From: Candidatus Lambdaproteobacteria bacterium RIFOXYD2_FULL_56_26
GTDB lineage: Bacteria > SAR324 > XYD2-FULL-50-16
Assembly (NCBI GenBank): GCA_001783715.1
Contig: MFNF01000018.1
Coordinates: 1-37,277, forward strand
DNA: 37,277 bases
Reading direction: 5' to 3'
Shown here: positions 1 to 10,126 of the stretch, in pieces
Layout: every line of letters starts with the position of its first letter
Position numbering within the stretch: the stretch's first letter is position 1
The notes under the pieces: model-generated
Told to the model about the DNA's origin: nothing
Databases searched by the model: none
Seen by the model: only the letters and a program-made list of their open reading frames with translations
Program-made: the position numbers and the translations under genes

Positions 1-125
1 TACACGAAAAACGCGAATTCCTTCTTGGCGGCAATTCATATCAGGTGCATTTTTCTTTGGGCCACAATCTCGTGACTACACTATCTAGGGTTCCAACGTT
101 TGAGTATTACCGCTTAAACACAAGT

Positions 126-455
126 TCAGCGAGTTCCCAACGTCCCCAGCCATGCTTTCTTGAGTCCTTCCAAGGGCTCGTCAAACAGGGTGGTGGAGCC
201 GTTGAGGCCGGCCAGATGGGGTTCTTGGGTCACCAAGCCCAGTTTGACGAAAGAGGTGCCTGCAAACAGAGCTTCAAAAGCCTTTTCTTGGGCAGGGCCT
301 ACGGTGACCAAAAGGCGGCTGGCGGACTCGCTAAAAAGCAGCTCCGCCGGGCTGAGGCCAGAAGCGCCCAGAACCGGGGCCAGTTGCAGCTTGGCTCCTA
401 AACCTCCGCCGAAAGCGGATTCGGCCAAGGTAACCGCCAAGCCCCCATTGAAACC
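126..455 (-). pseudogene. purL: purL 3' remnant (phosphoribosylformylglycinamidine synthase II, C-terminal ~105 residues)
   Basis: The reading frame on the minus strand ends at a stop at 126. Its last ~105 codons look like the C-terminal domain of PurL, the ATP-dependent synthase of de novo purine synthesis. The visible pieces are GGLAVTLAESAFGGGLGA, then LLFSESASRLLVTV, then KLGLVTQEPHL. PurL proteins normally read something like AHDLSDGGLAVALAE followed by LFSE.QSR.LV.V here. Directly upstream the resemblance stops: the residues before GGLAV are LLWGFN instead of a HD(V/L)SDG-type stretch. The frame continues to about 695 with low-complexity sequence unlike PurL. The ATP- and FGAR-binding N-terminal two thirds of a ~730-residue enzyme are missing, so this is a broken copy and probably not functional. 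A functional purL should exist elsewhere in the genome. The family assignment is from motif recall; the truncation is seen directly. Confidence 0.6.
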
Positions 456-865
456 CCACAACAGTTTTTTGCCGTTTTCAACGGAATATCTGCCGACCTT
501 CGTATTAGGGGAGACCGTTGCGCAGGTTCGATTCCAGATTCCCTGTTCCAGGACCGATGGTTTTTTCGGGCAAACCGGTCTTGTTCTGCTTTGCCCAGTC
601 CAATTTTCCCCCGGTTTGGGGGGCTTTGCCCGATTTTTGGGCAGACCGCTCTGAAACCAATCCGACTGCCCGTTTGAGGTTATAAACGAACCCATTCAGG
701 TAGAATCCCAGTTCAACCTTGGCCTTGCCCAAGAATAACGAACCACCCCCTTCGGCCTATACTGGGGCTCACCCTCTTCACCCGCTTGAGGCTTGCAGTT
801 TTTTCCGGGTTGGCACACCGGAAATTCAGACCCTAGGGGTAGAGGTGCCGGGCAGGGGTGAGAGG
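456..865. other. non-coding / degenerate stretch
   Basis: Apart from the possible transposase remnant at 640-732, I see no credible gene here. Frames are short and compositionally odd. A small perfect inverted repeat, TGCCC-N7-GGGCA, lies at 627-643. No terminator with a clear U-tract is visible after the gene ending at 866. The first 125 bases of the window also show nothing recognisable. Confidence 0.5.
640..732 (-). pseudogene. possible transposase C-terminal remnant
   Basis: A short minus-strand frame contains KAKVELGFYLNGFVYNLKR followed by AVGLVSERS. The YNLKR motif after a hydrophobic helix resembles the extreme C-terminus of some DDE transposases (IS4/IS1182-like proteins often end with a helix and a YNLKR-type motif). 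The frame has a stop shortly upstream and no catalytic DDE region is visible, so at most it is a fragment. It lies directly upstream of the truncated purL piece on the same strand. That would fit an insertion or deletion event that destroyed purL. The match is short, and chance similarity is possible. Confidence 0.35.
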
Positions 866-1840
866 CTACTTCTGTCCCCAGGTAAACCGTTTGTTGAGCA
901 GGTAATTCCAAAGAGTGGCGATCAGTATCCCCACCAGATCGGCTAGATAGAGGTTGAGCCCCAGTTTGAGGCTCAAAAACAAAGCCAAGGAATAATTGAT
1001 CCCCGCCCCGACGGTGCAGACCAGATGGAATTTGGCCAGCCCCACCAGCCAGCCCCACCGGGTGACCCGGTGCTGGGCAAAGGTCCAGAGGTTGTTCAGC
1101 CAAAAGTTGGTTAAAACCGGCAACTCCAAGGCCCAGGCCAGGGCAGCCGGTTCGGAGAGCCCCGCCCACAAACCCAGGTTCAAGGTCCCCAGGTTGACCA
1201 CTACGCCGCTGGTCCCGACCAAAGAATATTGCAACAAGGAAAAGGGGAAAAATCGGCCCAAGGTGACGTGGTACAGCTCCACCCAATAGTCGTACCCCCG
1301 GTTGGCCCCCCAGGCAGGGGTTGGAAGCCGGTGGACCTGGGAGGTTTTGGTTTTGAGCAGCGGGAAAAGTTGCTGGTTTTCTAGATCCAGTTGGTCCCCC
1401 AGGTGGACCAGTTCTTTGGGGTCGGCCAGGATTCCGGCGTTGGCGGTCAGCTGGAGCCCGGTCAGACGCTGGAGCCAAAGGCCCAGCCTGGAGACCCCTT
1501 GGGCGGGCACAAACAGGTGGGTGCCAGGCTCGGACAGGGAGGACAAAATCTCCCCCCACAGCTCCCGGTCCCCAGGGGGCAGCAACAAGACCCGTTTGCC
1601 TCGGGCGGCATCAATTGCTTTGAGGGTGGCTTCCTTTTCGGTTTTTGCGCCTAAGACCGGTTGGGAGAAAAAACGGGGATGCTGGTCGCTCAAGGACTGG
1701 ATTTCAGGGCTTTGCGGTTCGGTGGAAAACAGCAGCAATTCAAAGTCCGCCAACCGCTCCAGCCGGTCGCAAAGCCCTTGGATTTCGCCGACCTCAAAGG
1801 TTCCCTTGGCCGCAAGGATGACGGTCAGTTCCCTTTGCAT
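866..1840 (-). CDS. GtrA-family membrane protein with degenerate N-terminal glycosyltransferase domain
   Basis: This is a 324-residue protein. The C-terminal ~120 residues have the GtrA fold pattern: four hydrophobic segments starting at LLQYSLVGTSGVVVNLGTLN, an NFWLNNLWTF motif in the middle and an ending NYLLNKRFTW that is characteristic of GtrA. GtrA proteins are thought to flip or shuttle polyprenyl-phosphate sugars across the inner membrane. They are often fused to a DPM1-like GT2 transferase. Here the first ~200 residues begin with a GT2-like strand (LTVILAAKGTFEVGEIQGL), but I cannot find the DAD/DxD nucleotide-sugar motif or the usual DLQHPP segment, so that half is probably not a normal transferase. 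It is the third gene of a minus-strand operon, 3 bp after the GT9 gene, which supports a role in surface glycan assembly. GtrA is confident; the state of the N-terminal domain is inference. Confidence 0.8.
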   Translation of the reverse strand: MQRELTVILAAKGTFEVGEIQGLCDRLERLADFELLLFSTEPQSPEIQSLSDQHPRFFSQPVLGAKTEKEATLKAIDAARGKRVLLLPPGDRELWGEILSSLSEPGTHLFVPAQGVSRLGLWLQRLTGLQLTANAGILADPKELVHLGDQLDLENQQLFPLLKTKTSQVHRLPTPAWGANRGYDYWVELYHVTLGRFFPFSLLQYSLVGTSGVVVNLGTLNLGLWAGLSEPAALAWALELPVLTNFWLNNLWTFAQHRVTRWGWLVGLAKFHLVCTVGAGINYSLALFLSLKLGLNLYLADLVGILIATLWNYLLNKRFTWGQK

Positions 1841-1843
1841 CGG

Positions 1844-3073
1844 TCAGCGGAGCTTGATCCAGTCCGGGGAGCGCAGGGCCGGGGCCAATGCCTCAAACAC
1901 CTGGGCGGGGCGGATCACCTTGAGACATTGGTTGTCGGTGCAGGCGGTCTTGCGATGGTTGAAGGCATTTACGCAAGGGGAGCAGGCCAGCCCGGCGTAA
2001 ATGGGCCGACTGTTGCCCAAGGAGCCGTACAGCTCGGGCGTTTCGGGGCCAAAGATCACAAACACCGGCAGGCCGGTGATCGAAGAGAAGTGCCCCGGCC
2101 CCGAATCGTTGGTCACCATGGCATGGGAAATCCGGTAAAGCTTGGGCATTTCGACCAGTTGGAACATCCCGGCCGAGTTGCCCACCCGTTCGCTTTGCAG
2201 CGCCTCTTTCATTGCTTGCGCCTCCTCCCGTTCCCCCGGAGAGCCGGTCAGCACCACCAGCAGGTCCATAAATTCGGCCAAAAGGAGGGCGATCAGTTCC
2301 CGGTAGTATTCGGGCATCCAGCGCCGTTGGATCAGCAGTTCACTGGCATTGGGGTTGACCAGCAGGACCTTGGACCGGCTCAGGTCCCGGCCCACAAAAA
2401 GCCCCTGGATTTTGGCTTTGACCGGGGCCAATTCTTCCGGGGAAAAACTCACCTGGGTTTGGACCAATTCACTTTCATCGGCCCGACGCTTGGAAAAGGG
2501 CAATTCAAAAACCGGCGAGGCCAGCGCATCCACCATAGCCAGGAAGTTTCTGGCCATGTGTTGGTGCGGGTTGTACCAGACCTTGTGGGTCAACAGGGAA
2601 CCTCGAAACAGCCCTTCCATGTGGTACCCGTAAAAGCCCACTCGGTTGTTGGCCCCGCTGAGCCCGGTCAGGATGGCGGTAAAGCGGCTGAACAGCTCCA
2701 GGTCAATCACTGAATCAATCCCTTGGCGGCGGGTCCAGCGCAAAAAGGCCAGGGTGTCGCAGGCCAAGGCAAAAAGCCCCTGATCCCTAAGGGTGAAGAT
2801 GTTCTCCGGGGGCACGGTTTGGAGCAGTTCCAGGCTGGGCTTGTTTTTTTTAAAGATCACAAAAAAGAGCTCTGCCCCCAACTGCCGTTTGGCCTTGCGC
2901 ATCGCCGGGTCCACGATCAAGGCCGAACCCATCTCCGAAAGCTCCAAAAACAGCACCCGCTTGCCCTCCCCCGGCTTGGGCCGGGGCAAAAAAGGTCGCA
3001 ACAGCAGGGAGAGCAAAAAGGTCAGAGGAACCCCGACAAAAAAATCAATCTTCCTCATTTGGTCAACGTTCAT
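1844..3073 (-). CDS. Glycosyltransferase family 9 (heptosyltransferase-like)
   Basis: A 409-residue protein. It has an N-terminal hydrophobic segment, then two Rossmann-like halves of a GT-B enzyme. The diagnostic ADP-heptose-transferase stretch is VTNDSGPGHFSSITGLPVFV followed by IFGPETPELYG, near residues 320-350. GT9 enzymes transfer heptose or related sugars to the inner core of LPS at the cytoplasmic face. The C-terminus carries a cysteine cluster (CSPCVNAFNHRKTACTDNQC) seen in several GT9 proteins. The ATG at 3073 overlaps the stop of the upstream transferase as ATGA, with a GGGCAGGG ribosome-site-like tract just before it. This makes 3073 a better start than the in-frame start four codons upstream at 3085. 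The sugar and acceptor cannot be read from sequence. Confidence 0.88.
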   Translation of the reverse strand: MNVDQMRKIDFFVGVPLTFLLSLLLRPFLPRPKPGEGKRVLFLELSEMGSALIVDPAMRKAKRQLGAELFFVIFKKNKPSLELLQTVPPENIFTLRDQGLFALACDTLAFLRWTRRQGIDSVIDLELFSRFTAILTGLSGANNRVGFYGYHMEGLFRGSLLTHKVWYNPHQHMARNFLAMVDALASPVFELPFSKRRADESELVQTQVSFSPEELAPVKAKIQGLFVGRDLSRSKVLLVNPNASELLIQRRWMPEYYRELIALLLAEFMDLLVVLTGSPGEREEAQAMKEALQSERVGNSAGMFQLVEMPKLYRISHAMVTNDSGPGHFSSITGLPVFVIFGPETPELYGSLGNSRPIYAGLACSPCVNAFNHRKTACTDNQCLKVIRPAQVFEALAPALRSPDWIKLR

Positions 3074-4572
3074 AGCCCTGCCCAACGGATTTGATAGACT
3101 TGAAACCGCCCTACCTTCCCGGTGGGGATCAATTGGTCTTTGAGGTTGTCCACCCTCCCTTGGGGTTCAAACCACACCAAGGTCCCGAAGCCCGCCTTGT
3201 GGTACCGGTCCAGTTCGGAAGGTGAAAGTTCTCGTGAAAAAGCCACCCCTTTGGAATGTAGGTAATACAAGAAAATAATCTGCCCGTCATCTCCAACCAC
3301 CAGGACTCTCTGTTTATCCGGGATCAAGGCTTCAATCTCCGGGGCTCGGTAAAGCAGTTCCTCGGGCACCTGGAGCCGGTGGTTCCAACGCCCGACTACC
3401 CGGTAAACCATCACTATAGGTATCAGACAAAGGAACAGCAAAACCGCTTTTTTGGCCTTGGGCCGGGCGACCAGAGAGTGGTAGCCGCTTTGGATCAGGT
3501 AAGCGTTAAAAGGCAAAAGGGGGGTCATGTAATATTCCCCGTCCGGGCCAAAGGAAACAAAAAACAGCAGGCCATAAATACAAAAGGACAGCAACCACAA
3601 GGACCAGAAAATCCCGTTGTCTCTGCTCCAAGAGCGCTTTTGGAAGGCAAGATAACCGCCGTACAGCCAAAAGGGCAGGGCGGCCAGATTGATGTGAAAG
3701 CCAAACAGCCAAGTCCCCACCGCTTGGCGCAACACGTCTTGGATCACCGCCCAATCTCGGGGGAAGCTTTTGGTCGTAAGATAGGTCTCCTGGGCTCGCT
3801 CCCAGGGGGCCGCTTCGTAGAGCGCCATTTGGTGCCGATACTGGAGATAAAAGAGCCCCAACATCAAACCGGCGGTGCCCAGGGCCATCAGCCCCAAGGA
3901 GAGGCTGGGCTTTTTGCGAAATGACCGGAGGTACAAAAAAGCCAAGGGCAGCCCAAAGATCAGCCAAGTGGCCTTGAACAACACCGCAAGGCACAGCAGC
4001 AGGCTGCCCGCCAAATACCGTCCATCGAGCTTGGAGGACAAAATCCCCGGCAGCACCAAGGCGACCCCGGCCAGGAAGCAGCCCAACGCCGCCAGATCGG
4101 GCAAGAGGGTGATGGCGTAATAATAAAAGTAGGGAGCGGTGGAAAAAAAGAAGGTGAAGCCCCTCGCCTGGGGCTCGGGGAGGCCGATTTGTCGGGCGAA
4201 CCCGTAGGCCGCCAGGATCACCAACAAGGCCACCGCCAGCTGGACCAGGCGAAGGTTGTAATGGCTGAACCCGGTCAAACGGTAGCTTTGGCCGGTGAGC
4301 CAATACAGCAGGGGGAATTCTTTGTACATCAGCCCCAGGTCCCCCGGTTCAACCCGGATGTCCAGGTGGGGCTCCAGGAAGTCCGCCTGTTCCTCGAAGT
4401 AGTTCCTCGCCTGGGAGGCGGCGGCGACCTGTCTCCAGGTGTGTTGACCGGCCGGAGGCAGGCCCAAAAAGGGGAGGTGGGTGAGGACCTGGAGCAGGCA
4501 CAACAGGCCCAAGAACCGGTTCCGGCTGAGTTTTGGAAGCTTGACCCCAAGGGGAAGGCGGATTTGGTTCAT
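3070..4572 (-). CDS. ArnT/PMT-like polytopic membrane glycosyltransferase
   Basis: A 500-residue, very hydrophobic protein with about ten to twelve membrane segments. After the first membrane span lies GLPPAGQHTWRQVAAASQAR. The HTWRQ motif in the first periplasmic loop is typical of the GT39/GT83 (PMT/ArnT-like) clan, which transfers sugars from polyprenyl phosphate carriers on the periplasmic side. The C-terminal ~100 residues form a soluble domain with VLVVGDDGQIIFLYYLHSKG. It is the first gene of the operon with the GT9 and GtrA genes, and its stop overlaps the GT9 start by 4 bp. A polyprenyl-linked donor fits the GtrA partner. I chose the ATG at 4572; a TTG three codons upstream is also open. 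Neither has a clear Shine-Dalgarno. Donor and acceptor are unknown. Confidence 0.82.
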   Translation of the reverse strand: MNQIRLPLGVKLPKLSRNRFLGLLCLLQVLTHLPFLGLPPAGQHTWRQVAAASQARNYFEEQADFLEPHLDIRVEPGDLGLMYKEFPLLYWLTGQSYRLTGFSHYNLRLVQLAVALLVILAAYGFARQIGLPEPQARGFTFFFSTAPYFYYYAITLLPDLAALGCFLAGVALVLPGILSSKLDGRYLAGSLLLCLAVLFKATWLIFGLPLAFLYLRSFRKKPSLSLGLMALGTAGLMLGLFYLQYRHQMALYEAAPWERAQETYLTTKSFPRDWAVIQDVLRQAVGTWLFGFHINLAALPFWLYGGYLAFQKRSWSRDNGIFWSLWLLSFCIYGLLFFVSFGPDGEYYMTPLLPFNAYLIQSGYHSLVARPKAKKAVLLFLCLIPIVMVYRVVGRWNHRLQVPEELLYRAPEIEALIPDKQRVLVVGDDGQIIFLYYLHSKGVAFSRELSPSELDRYHKAGFGTLVWFEPQGRVDNLKDQLIPTGKVGRFQVYQIRWAGL

Positions 4573-4715
4573 TGCAACCAAGGGGCAACGGCAAAGGCGG
4601 GAGTACTTCCGCCGGTTGTAGTTTGGAGGCCCGGCACCCGCCGAGTGGGGACAAAAACGCCGGAGCCCCGACCTTTTTTTCGCCCCTTGGCGCTAGGGCT
4701 CGCTTTAAAATTCCA

Positions 4716-4724
4716 CTTATACCA
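4716..4724 (-). promoter_or_regulatory. possible extended -10 promoter for the glycan operon
   Basis: On the minus strand this reads TGGTATAAG, which fits an extended -10 element (TGnTATAAT with one mismatch). A TTGACA hexamer lies upstream, but at 23 bp, too far to be a normal -35 partner. The site is ~145 bp upstream of the first glycan gene and downstream of the amtB terminator. Suggestive only. Confidence 0.3.
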
Positions 4725-4822
4725 GTGCTACAACCTTGCCGGGATGTCAAACTTTGGCTAAATCTTCGTTTTGCAGGTCCCGGCTGGAGTGAACCTGAAC
4801 GGAAAGGGGCCGGGGGTGGCGT

Positions 4823-4867
4823 AAAAAAGAGGGGGACCGGCAGGGTGTTGGGTTAAACCCCTGCCGG
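4823..4867 (-). terminator. terminator after amtB
   Basis: On the minus strand a perfect 9-bp stem (CCGGCAGGG / CCCTGCCGG, arms at 4859-4867 and 4837-4845) is followed by TCCCCCTCTTTTTT. The U-tract starts several bases below the stem, so strength is uncertain. The position, 37 bp after the amtB stop, fits the end of the glnN-glnK-amtB unit. Confidence 0.6.
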
Positions 4868-4903
4868 GAAAGCAAACCTCGGGGCCGAAACCCCAGGGTT
4901 GTT

Positions 4904-6187
4904 TTATGACTGGTAGGCAGATTCGCCGTGCAAAGTGGCATCAAGCCCTTGGGTTTCCTCTTCCTCGGTGACCCGCAGGCCCAAGGTCAGGTCGATGGCC
5001 TTGCCCAGCAAGAAGGTAACCACCACCGAATAAACCACCGTCACCCCAATGGCTAGGATCTGCTCGCCCAAGAGGTGCAGGCCGGTTTCCAGGTTGTAAA
5101 AGACCCCATCGGTACCTGCAGGGTTGACCAAGGCGCTGGCAAACAAACCGGTCGCCAGGGCCCCAAAAATCCCGCCAATGCCGTGGACCCCAAAGGCATC
5201 CAAAGAGTCGTCAAAGCCGAACCTGGTTTTGATCCGAACCCCCAGGTAACAGACCAACCCACCGACCAGACCGATCAAAATGGCCGGGCCGGGGCCAACA
5301 AAGCCGGCGGCCGGGGTGATCGCCACCAAACCGGCCAACATGCCCGACAGTGCACCCAAGACCGAAGGTTTTTTGATCAGAATCCACTCGGCCAAGGTCC
5401 AACTGAACAGACCGGCAGCGGCGGACAGGAACGTAGTGACCAGGGCATTGGCCGCCAAACCACCGCTCGAAAGGGCGCTACCGGCGTTAAAGCCGAACCA
5501 GCCGAACCACAAGAGGGCACCGCCGATCAAGGTGAACAGCAAGTTGTGGGGTGGCAAGGACTGTTTGCCGTAGCCTTTTCGCTTCCCCACCATCAAAGCC
5601 AGGACTAGAGCCGAAACCCCGGAACTGATGTGCACCACCGTTCCGCCGGCAAAGTCCAGGCTGCCCCGGGTGAGCAGGAACCCCTGGGGGTGCCAAACCA
5701 TGTGGCAGAGCGGGTCGTACACCAAGGTGCCCCAAGCGAGGATAAAAAGGCAGAAGGAAGAGAATTTGATCCGTTCGACCACCGAACCGCCGATCAAGGC
5801 AGGGGTGATGATGGCAAACATCCCTTGGAACATCATAAACAGGACGTGGGGGATGGTGCCGTTCGCTTCCTGGCCGACACCGTCCAAAAAGAGGTACTCC
5901 AGCCCGCCGACAAAGCCGCCGTGGTCCGAACCCCAAGCGAGGCTGTAGCCCAAGATCGCCCATTGCAGACCCATGAGGCCCATGGCAAACAAGGACTGCA
6001 TGACCACCGAAAGCACGTTCATCGAACGGACCAAGCCGCCGTAAAACAACGCCAATCCGGGGACCATAAACATCACCAAAGCGGTGGAAATCAACATCCA
6101 TGCGGTGTCGGCCTTGTCGATCTCCGCAGCCATCAAGACCCCAGGGGAAGACAGAAGTATCCCGATGAGGAAAGGTAGTTTTGCCAT
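4904..6187 (-). CDS. amtB: Ammonium transporter AmtB
   Basis: A 427-residue Amt/Rh channel of the inner membrane that takes up ammonium/ammonia. An N-terminal signal-like segment ends near MAAEIDKADTAW, followed by eleven expected membrane helices. The pore twin histidines are present: H186 in GGTVVHISSGVSALV and H335 in AFGVHGIGGIFGAL. The loop WFGWFGFNAGSAL, which shapes the recruitment vestibule, is intact. The cytoplasmic tail after the last helix is short. The gene lies 24 bp downstream of glnK on the same strand, the classic arrangement in which GlnK plugs AmtB under nitrogen sufficiency. No strong Shine-Dalgarno precedes the ATG. Length and motifs are normal. Confidence 0.96.
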   Translation of the reverse strand: MAKLPFLIGILLSSPGVLMAAEIDKADTAWMLISTALVMFMVPGLALFYGGLVRSMNVLSVVMQSLFAMGLMGLQWAILGYSLAWGSDHGGFVGGLEYLFLDGVGQEANGTIPHVLFMMFQGMFAIITPALIGGSVVERIKFSSFCLFILAWGTLVYDPLCHMVWHPQGFLLTRGSLDFAGGTVVHISSGVSALVLALMVGKRKGYGKQSLPPHNLLFTLIGGALLWFGWFGFNAGSALSSGGLAANALVTTFLSAAAGLFSWTLAEWILIKKPSVLGALSGMLAGLVAITPAAGFVGPGPAILIGLVGGLVCYLGVRIKTRFGFDDSLDAFGVHGIGGIFGALATGLFASALVNPAGTDGVFYNLETGLHLLGEQILAIGVTVVYSVVVTFLLGKAIDLTLGLRVTEEEETQGLDATLHGESAYQS

Positions 6188-6211
6188 GGTACTTGTCAGA
6201 TTGAGGTTAGG

Positions 6212-6605
<394 letters not shown>

Positions 6606-6625
6606 CGTTTTCCAAGCGCCTTAAA

Positions 6626-8788
<2,163 letters not shown>

Positions 8789-8855
8789 GCGATCTCCTTT
8801 AGATACGTTTGGGTTAGGTTGTTAAGTCCGGGTTTGCTCGGAGTAAGCTACAAGC

Positions 8856-8872
8856 TTCAAAAAGAGTGCCAA
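8856..8872 (-). promoter_or_regulatory. sigma-54 (-24/-12) promoter for glnN
   Basis: On the minus strand the sequence is TTGGCACTCTTTTTGAA. Against the RpoN consensus TTGGCACG-N4-TTGCW, the -24 element TTGGCAC is exact. The TTG of the -12 element is at the right spacing, and the mismatches are T for G after CAC and A for C in TTGC. It would start transcription near 8845, giving a leader of about 55 nt. The location in front of glutamine synthetase fits nitrogen control. Confidence 0.65.
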
Positions 8873-8936
8873 AAAAAATTACCCTGGAAAAGCAGTGTAA
8901 TGGGACTGATTCACTGGGCTGGAAGTGCAAAAAATA

Positions 8937-8971
8937 ACAAAACCGACAAGAGTTAAAAGTGTCAGTTTTGT
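8937..8971. promoter_or_regulatory. 35-bp palindrome in the glnN / ROK kinase divergent region
   Basis: Arms ACAAAACCGACA (8937-8948) and TGTCAGTTTTGT (8960-8971) are inverted repeats matching at 11 of 12 positions, separated by 11 nt. A second, overlapping inverted repeat GAGTTA (8950-8955) / TAACTC (8971-8976) shares the spacer and right arm. The centre is about 110 bp upstream of the expected glnN start site, the usual distance for a sigma-54 enhancer, and about 100 bp upstream of the kinase ATG. The sequence does not match the enterobacterial NtrC consensus. The binding protein is unknown. Confidence 0.55.
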
Positions 8972-9057
8972 AACTCGAACACCAAGCTTGGCGGACCCGC
9001 CCCCAGGCTGTTAGCCTACTTCCAAGGCACCAGCCCAACCACACCACGGAGAGGACC

Positions 9058-9948
9058 ATGAGACGTATCGGCATTGACCTTGGCGGCACCAAAACCGAAC
9101 TCATCTTGACCGAAGAAAACCCCCTGGAGGTGGTTGCCAAAACCAGGGTCCCGACCGGTCAGGAAAATGGATACAACTTTATCGTGGGGCAGATTGCCGG
9201 GCTGGTCAAGGAATTCCTAAAACAATGTCCCAGCCCGCCTTCCATCGGCATCGGCATCCCCGGTACGCTAAACCACAAGACCGGACTGGTCCGCAACGCC
9301 AACACCCAGTGTTTGATCGGTAAGCCCTTCGGCAAAGACCTGGAGGCGGCGATTGGGCTGCCGGTGATGGTGGAAAACGATGCCAATTGTTTTGCCCTCT
9401 CCGAGGCCCTCTTTGGGGCGGGGCAGGGTTATGGCCGGGTCATGGGGATCATTATGGGTACGGGCCTGGGCGGTGGCTTGGTGGAAAACGGGCGGCTTTG
9501 GACCGGTTCGATGGGCATCGCCGGGGAGTTCGGCCATTCCACCATCAACTACAATGGCCCCGCCTGCTGGTGCGGAAACAAGGGCTGCCTGGAGGTTTAC
9601 ATCTCCGGCACGGCGGCGGAAACCTTTTACCGGAACCTGACCGGGACCCATAGGAAGCTGGCTGAGATCTACGAGGACTACTTGGCCCGACGGTCCGAAC
9701 CGGCCCAAAAGACCATCGAGGATCTGCTCTTTCACTTTGGTCTGGGCATGGCCAACCTGATCACCTGCTACGACCCGGACCTGTTGGTCATCGGCGGCGG
9801 GGTTTCCAAGCTGCCGGTCCTCTACGACCTGGGGGTCAAAGCGGTTCAAAGCCATATCTTCAACGACGAACTGACCACCCCGATCGTCCAAAACCGGTTG
9901 GGGGACAGCTCCGGGGTTTACGGGGCGGCACTTTTGGGTGGGACTTGA
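9058..9948 (+). CDS. ROK-family sugar kinase
   Basis: A 296-residue cytoplasmic ATP-dependent sugar kinase. It opens with the phosphate-binding motif IGIDLGGTKTELIL. The catalytic aspartate is in VENDANCFALSEALFGAG, followed by GIIMGTGLGGGLV. The ROK zinc site is seen as GEFGHSTI and then ACWCGNKGCLEVYISG, close to the consensus CxCGxxGCxE. A second glycine-rich segment, LLVIGGGVSKLP, binds adenosine. Length and motifs fit glucokinase, fructokinase or N-acetylhexosamine kinase, which cannot be told apart here. No DNA-binding N-terminus is present, so it is a kinase and not a NagC-type repressor. A GGAGAGG ribosome site precedes the ATG. It is divergent from glnN and shares the palindrome-bearing intergenic region. 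Confidence 0.92.
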   Translation: MRRIGIDLGGTKTELILTEENPLEVVAKTRVPTGQENGYNFIVGQIAGLVKEFLKQCPSPPSIGIGIPGTLNHKTGLVRNANTQCLIGKPFGKDLEAAIGLPVMVENDANCFALSEALFGAGQGYGRVMGIIMGTGLGGGLVENGRLWTGSMGIAGEFGHSTINYNGPACWCGNKGCLEVYISGTAAETFYRNLTGTHRKLAEIYEDYLARRSEPAQKTIEDLLFHFGLGMANLITCYDPDLLVIGGGVSKLPVLYDLGVKAVQSHIFNDELTTPIVQNRLGDSSGVYGAALLGGT

Positions 9949-9972
9949 GCTGCAGGGGCAATCCCACGACTT

Positions 9973-9997
9973 GGAGGAGGTAGGGCCACCTCGCTCC
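9973..9997. other. hairpin downstream of the ROK kinase
   Basis: GGAGGAGGT and ACCTCGCTCC form a 9-bp stem with one bulged G and a 6-nt loop, 24 bp after the kinase stop. There is no U-tract, so it is not a classical terminator. The rest of the 178-bp gap to the next gene shows nothing clear. Confidence 0.35.
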
Positions 9998-10126
9998 TGG
10001 AGCAATCCAACGGGCGAAAGTGTCGTTATTTAAAGAACTTGCTCATTTGCTGCGGTTGGGGTAGCGTTCCTGCGCAAAGTTGGGACTTTCCTGGGGCAGA
10101 AAAATAACCGGACATTTATAAACATC

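Larger units (their letters stand above)
4573..4903. other. intergenic region between glycan operon and amtB
   Basis: About 330 bp without a gene. The right part holds the hairpin that probably ends the nitrogen operon (4823-4867). The middle holds a possible extended -10 promoter for the glycan operon (4716-4724). The rest has GC-rich runs and no open frame that looks like a protein. Confidence 0.6.

Noticed and set aside
525-535. GGTTCGATTCC, identical to a tRNA/tmRNA T-loop sequence
   Set aside because: Flanking bases do not form a T-stem, and no matching acceptor, D or anticodon arms can be built upstream.
4735-4760. TTGACA on the minus strand as a -35 box
   Set aside because: The nearest TATAAG is 23 bp away and no good -10 lies at 16-18 bp, so it is not a standard promoter.
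8900-8930. Possible NtrC half-sites (TGCACT and CAGTG/CACTG repeats)
   Set aside because: Spacing and symmetry do not fit the TGCACC-N5-GGTGCA pattern.
9058-9948. ROK protein as a transcriptional repressor of the divergent region
   Set aside because: It lacks the N-terminal helix-turn-helix of NagC/XylR-type ROK regulators.
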